Position numbers and translations under genes: made by a program. DNA of 64,000 nt. Source: Porticoccus sp905181945 (GTDB lineage: Bacteria > Pseudomonadota > Gammaproteobacteria > Pseudomonadales > Porticoccaceae). A model generated the notes under the pieces. The model saw only the letters and a list, made by a program, of their open reading frames with translations. It did not search any database and was not told the DNA's origin. The stretch is taken from contig NZ_CP159825.1 of NCBI RefSeq assembly GCF_047729555.1, positions 496,001 to 560,000 of the forward strand, read 5' to 3'. Positions 60,650 through 64,000 of this stretch are shown here, one piece after another (the stretch's first letter is position 1; each line of letters starts with the position of its first letter).

Positions 60650-61885
60650 ATGCTTAAACTTTTTCCTATTTTTATTGGGTGGAGGAGCTTCACGTCGGGT
60701 AGCGATAGTAATTTGGTATCTTTCATTTCTTTTTTGTCTATTTCAGGACTGGCCTTAGGGACGGCATTGCTTATTTTGGTGATGTCAGTTATGAATGGTT
60801 TTGAAAGGGAGATGGAGTCGACAATACTCGGGTCTGTGCCTCATGTGCAAATTTTTAAAGAGGACGGTGTAAATAACATCTCTGCGTTAACTCAGCTACT
60901 AGAATCTGACCCCAATGTGCGTGCAACTACACCTTTTTCTAAAGTGGATGGCATGCTGACAAGTAATGGCAGGGCTTTGCCTGTAGAGCTGCTTGGTATA
61001 GGGGCGCCTCAAAGCAAAGATTTTATTGGAGGCTTCCTGTCTTCTGAACTACTTTCTTCATTTAAGGAGAGAGAGAACAGCTTTTTATTAGCCAAAGGGG
61101 TTGCAGATAAATTATTCGTTGAGACCGGTGATAGGGTTGTGCTACTAGCACCTCAAGCCAAGACATTCGATCATGATGAATTTGCACCAAAAATTATTTC
61201 TTTTCGGGTGGGAGGAATTTTTAACACTCATACGCCTCTTGATCAAAAGCTAGTCTTAGGTCCGCTCAAAGCAGTTACACAAATAGCCGGCCTGAAAGAT
61301 CCTCAAGGCATTCAAATTAAGTTAAATAATGTTTTTGATGCAAGAGAGACAGGATTCAGGCTTATCAGAGCCTTACCTTCAGGATATTTACTTTCTGACT
61401 GGGTCCAGACACATGGAAATATTTATCATGCGATAAAAATGTCACGTAAGATGATATTACTTCTAGTTTTTTTCATTCTAGCCATTGCTGTTTTTAATGT
61501 AGTCTCAATGCTTATGATGGTGGTGATAGATAAGCGTTCTGTTATATCAGTATTAAAAACTCAGGGCGCAACAAATTTTGAAATTGCTTTGATTTTTATG
61601 ACCCAAGGCCTCCTTATTGGGCTAGTGGGTTCTTTTTTGGGCGCCATAATTGGCATCTTGGGCGCCCTGAACGCCCCTGTTGTTGTAAATAAACTAGAAT
61701 CATTGCTAGGATTTAATTTTCTTGAATCTGAGGTTTATCCTATTGATTACCTGCCATCTCAGCTGGTCTGGAGTGATGTATTTTTAGTAATTTTGGTTGC
61801 AGTAGCATTAAATCTGATTGTCACCATCTACCCATCGTTGCAGGCAGCTAAGATTAAGCCAGCGAATGAGCTAAGATACGAATAA
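60650..61885 (+). CDS. lolE: Lipoprotein-releasing ABC transporter permease LolE
   Basis: Second permease of the Lol complex, 411 aa, same architecture as LolC: N-terminal helix (LISISGLALGTALLILVMSVMNGFE region), periplasmic domain, FtsX domain with VVIDKRSVISVLKTQGAT, and the end ANELRYE. Third gene of the overlapping lolCDE operon; convergent with the DUF2062 gene. Confidence 0.92.
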   Translation: MLKLFPIFIGWRSFTSGSDSNLVSFISFLSISGLALGTALLILVMSVMNGFEREMESTILGSVPHVQIFKEDGVNNISALTQLLESDPNVRATTPFSKVDGMLTSNGRALPVELLGIGAPQSKDFIGGFLSSELLSSFKERENSFLLAKGVADKLFVETGDRVVLLAPQAKTFDHDEFAPKIISFRVGGIFNTHTPLDQKLVLGPLKAVTQIAGLKDPQGIQIKLNNVFDARETGFRLIRALPSGYLLSDWVQTHGNIYHAIKMSRKMILLLVFFILAIAVFNVVSMLMMVVIDKRSVISVLKTQGATNFEIALIFMTQGLLIGLVGSFLGAIIGILGALNAPVVVNKLESLLGFNFLESEVYPIDYLPSQLVWSDVFLVILVAVALNLIVTIYPSLQAAKIKPANELRYE

Positions 61886-61901
61886 ATAGATAATTTTATA
61901 C

Positions 61902-62441
61902 TTATTGGGTATTTTTAGGCTGCACATCACTCCTCTTTTTTTGACGTAGCGTCCAGTTTCTAAGAACTTTCCATTTCCACAACTGATGTATAGCTATATA
62001 ACCTAAACCACCACAAATAAAACCAGCTACAAGACTGCCTGTTAGTAGAGGGAGCCATATCAACTTGCCTTGACCAATTGCCCAGCTCCATGATAGCTCA
62101 ATGGTAAAGGCTGTAAATTCCAACCCAAGCAGAAGAACGCCAATACCATAAGTAAACATAAATAATGGTGCAATAGTTAAAGGGTTGCTAATCCATACAA
62201 GTGCAACAGCCACAGGTAGGTTGCTGCGAAAAAAAAAGGCAAGCAGGGCCACAAGAATTGTTTGGCCAGGTATGGGCAAAAAAGCAACAAAAAGGCCAAT
62301 AAAAAATGAAGTCGATATAGATACTCTATTTATGTGAAATAAATTAGGATCCATAAACAAGGGCCCCATCCATTTAATAGCACGGCTATTTAAAATTTTA
62401 TGAGGAGCTGGAAGCCAGCGGTTTAGGAATTTTTTGGGCAT
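61902..62441 (-). CDS. DUF2062 family membrane protein
   Basis: 179 aa. N-terminal basic region (MPKKFLNRWLPAPHKIL), then the DUF2062 core: SISTSFFIGLFVAFLPIPGQTILVALLAFFFRSNLPVAVALVWISNPLT, with the conserved P-I-PGQ and SNPLT motifs, and a further membrane helix. Function of the family is unknown. It is often next to lolCDE or comEC in gammaproteobacteria. Basic C-terminus. Confidence 0.88.
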   Translation of the reverse strand: MPKKFLNRWLPAPHKILNSRAIKWMGPLFMDPNLFHINRVSISTSFFIGLFVAFLPIPGQTILVALLAFFFRSNLPVAVALVWISNPLTIAPLFMFTYGIGVLLLGLEFTAFTIELSWSWAIGQGKLIWLPLLTGSLVAGFICGGLGYIAIHQLWKWKVLRNWTLRQKKRSDVQPKNTQ

Positions 62442-62815
62442 ACATAAATAGTCTGTATGGTTGAAGTTAGAGCCTGATTATGACTATTTTTTCCTGCACA
62501 CACTACCGATTATGTTGATTCTGCAGCAGATAAAAGACTAACAATGATGTGTGTGCAATAATGGATATGGCAAAAATATAAGATTAATCAAGTGCTGGCA
62601 GATTTTTTAAAGAAAAAAACCATTTTTTCTTTTCAAGAAATAGAGCCTTATTAGGTTAAAATTCTTAATGATTATTTTTTGTAGCTGTTAATTTTTTTTA
62701 AATAAAAAAGTAATATTTTTCTTGACGATATGCAATTTTAAGCCTGTTTATTGCAAATATAAGTTGTAGTTTTTTACCGCTACGGTGCTTTATGTCGAGA
62801 TAGAGAAATTTCGGC
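62442..62815. other. AT-rich intergenic region
   Basis: 374 bases without a supported gene, with poly-A/T runs (for example 62620-62720). It probably holds divergent promoters for the DUF2062 and PA3496-like genes; no convincing box pair was picked. Confidence 0.35.
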
Positions 62816-62992
62816 ATGGGTAAAGATAATGACTTGAGTGATGATACCTTTGATGCAGAAGATTATTTTACCGAAGCAAAAGCAATAATTACCTCAGCTG
62901 CGTTTGAAGCGGATGTCAGGCGCAGACTTGAGGATCAGCTAGAAGGATTGCGGCTACAAAAATTTATTCAAGATTATCATTTTGATATGTAA
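62816..62992 (+). CDS. Small PA3496-like protein, 58 aa
   Basis: ATG 62816 opens an acidic N-terminus (KDNDLSDDTFDAEDYFTEAK) followed by a helix with AFEADVRRRLEDQLEGLRLQKFIQDYHFD, which resembles the C-terminal pattern (RR.IE..LE...L.K.L.DY.FD) of the small PA3496 family of pseudomonads. Function unknown. It stands between the DUF2062 gene and ccmA. Confidence 0.7.
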   Translation: MGKDNDLSDDTFDAEDYFTEAKAIITSAAFEADVRRRLEDQLEGLRLQKFIQDYHFDM

Positions 62993-63103
62993 ATTTTTAG
63001 GGCATTTTTAGGGTCACTTCAATTCTTTAGTTGTCTTTTGCCTTCTTCATGCCAGCATTTTTTGGCATAATAAACACTTAACTTACAGCTAGGCTACAAT
63101 CTG

Positions 63104-63769
63104 TTGTCTGACACAAATGCTTTTGCGTCCAATTCATCTTTAATGGGTATTCTCACTCTTAGGGATATTGAGTTTCATCGAAATGAAAATCTATTATTTT
63201 CAGGCATTAATGCGAGCCTCGAGTTTGGTGATATCTTGCAAATCGAAGGGCCAAATGGCTCCGGAAAAACTACACTATTGCGCTTGATTACTATGGCTTT
63301 AAGTCCTTACTTGGGGGAAATTACCTGGCAGGGAGAAAATGTAACCTATATTCGCGAAAGGTATCTAAAAAATGTGCTGTTTCTTGGTCACCAGCCAGGA
63401 TTGAATGAATCATTGTCTGCTGAGGAAAATTTAATTTGGTGGCGTAGGTTAAATAAAAGTAATTCTTTGTCTGATTCTGATGCATTAAAACGTACGGGTT
63501 TGATTAAATATAAGAGTATCGCTTGTTCTCACTTGTCGGCTGGTCAGGTGCGTCGAGCTGCATTAGCAAGACTTCATGTTGCCGAAGCCAAGCTATGGAT
63601 CCTTGATGAGCCATTTTCTGCTCTTGATAAAGAGGGCTCGAGAGAATTAAAAATATTGATTCTTGATCACTTAAACAGGGGCGGCATTGTGGTTCTTTCA
63701 ACACATCATGATTTAGAAATCAAAAATATGAAGCGCATTTCATTAGTTTCTTCTCGTCAGGCATGTTGA
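63104..63769 (+). CDS. ccmA: Haem exporter ATP-binding protein CcmA
   Basis: ATPase of the CcmABCDE system for cytochrome c maturation. 221 aa. Walker A IEGPNGSGKTTLLRL, Q-loop FLGHQPGLNESLSAEENL, signature HLSAGQVRRAALARL, Walker B LWILDEPFSALD. The nominal start is TTG 63104; ATG 63143 (GILTLRDIEF) is a plausible shorter start, and neither has a strong ribosome site. Followed by ccmB at once. Confidence 0.93.
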   Translation: MSDTNAFASNSSLMGILTLRDIEFHRNENLLFSGINASLEFGDILQIEGPNGSGKTTLLRLITMALSPYLGEITWQGENVTYIRERYLKNVLFLGHQPGLNESLSAEENLIWWRRLNKSNSLSDSDALKRTGLIKYKSIACSHLSAGQVRRAALARLHVAEAKLWILDEPFSALDKEGSRELKILILDHLNRGGIVVLSTHHDLEIKNMKRISLVSSRQAC

Positions 63770-63771
63770 TA

Positions 63772-64000
63772 ATGAATACAGGTTTTATGGTAATTTTTCG
63801 ACGTGACTTGCTAGTAGCAATACGTCATCGAGGCGATCTTGCTAATCCTGTAATTTTCTTTTTTATAGTGATAGTTTTAGTTCCTCTTGGGCTGACGCCA
63901 GAGTCAAGCAAGCTTAGTGAAATTGCTCCGGGTATTCTTTGGGTGATGGCTTTGCTAGCATCGCTTTTATCGTTAGATAGCTTGTTTCAGAATGACTACG
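63772..64000 (+). CDS. ccmB: Haem exporter membrane protein CcmB (3' end outside window)
   Basis: ATG 63772, two bases after the ccmA stop. The visible 76 residues (FMVIFRRDLLVAIRHRGDLANP, then a hydrophobic helix and PGILWVMALLASLLSLDSLF) match the CcmB N-terminus. Cut by the end of the window. Confidence 0.93.
   Translation, partial: MNTGFMVIFRRDLLVAIRHRGDLANPVIFFFIVIVLVPLGLTPESSKLSEIAPGILWVMALLASLLSLDSLFQNDY

Overview
The window looks like chromosomal DNA of a low-GC marine gammaproteobacterium. This is inference: the order lpxH-ppiB / glnS-cysS-folD-tRNAs-tig-clpP-clpX-lon-hup-ppiD is the pseudomonad/cellvibrionad arrangement, and SthA, LolCDE, a PA3496-like protein, MiaE and two-gene FadB/FadA agree with it. 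The AT-rich composition suggests a SAR92/Porticoccaceae-like lineage, but no rRNA is present to settle this.

Layout. 0-5 kb: a small Cys4 protein overlapping a Blc-type lipocalin, a DUF3429 protein, a decayed M48 protease, a TlpA-like thioredoxin, a glutathione peroxidase, and queC-queE. 5-12 kb: an exported catalase-peroxidase (KatG) and aceE-aceF (pyruvate dehydrogenase E1/E2, no lpd here). 12-23 kb: an accessory zone of small membrane proteins, a GT-C-like glycosyltransferase, an FkbM methyltransferase, a His/Asp-repeat peptide, a photolyase plus Coq7-like gene pair, a secreted protein, a damaged tRNA gene, a Fur-like palindrome, a ferritin-like protein, gene stubs and at least three copies of a dispersed noncoding repeat. 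23.1-29.5 kb: a 6.27-kb integrative element in the 3' half of tRNA-Arg(CCT), bounded by 80-bp direct repeats. It carries a tyrosine integrase, a small membrane protein, an acyltransferase-3, a protein with a T7-RNA-polymerase/PolA-like palm, and a SAM methyltransferase.

29.7-43 kb returns to the core: a J-domain protein with a small Cys protein, trhO, acnB, miaE, pyrD, lpxH, ppiB, an EamA transporter with a 9-bp minisatellite tail, glnS, cysS and folD. The acnB is a Bacteroidota-type enzyme placed by a 4-base ATGA overlap behind a 67-codon stub of an Escherichia-type acnB, apparently a gene replacement in situ. 43-64 kb: tRNA-Pro/Arg/His, an LpxO-like hydroxylase, fadB-fadA, tRNA-Leu, the tig-clpP-clpX-lon-hup-ppiD proteostasis block, sthA, lolCDE, a DUF2062 protein, a PA3496-like protein, and ccmA with the start of ccmB.

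Most noteworthy are the element-borne palm-domain polymerase-like protein, the displaced acnB with its retained leader, and the repeat-driven remodelling of the 12-23 kb zone (including a scar holding the last codons of a second FkbM gene). All family assignments come from reading the sequence and recalling families; no database search was run.
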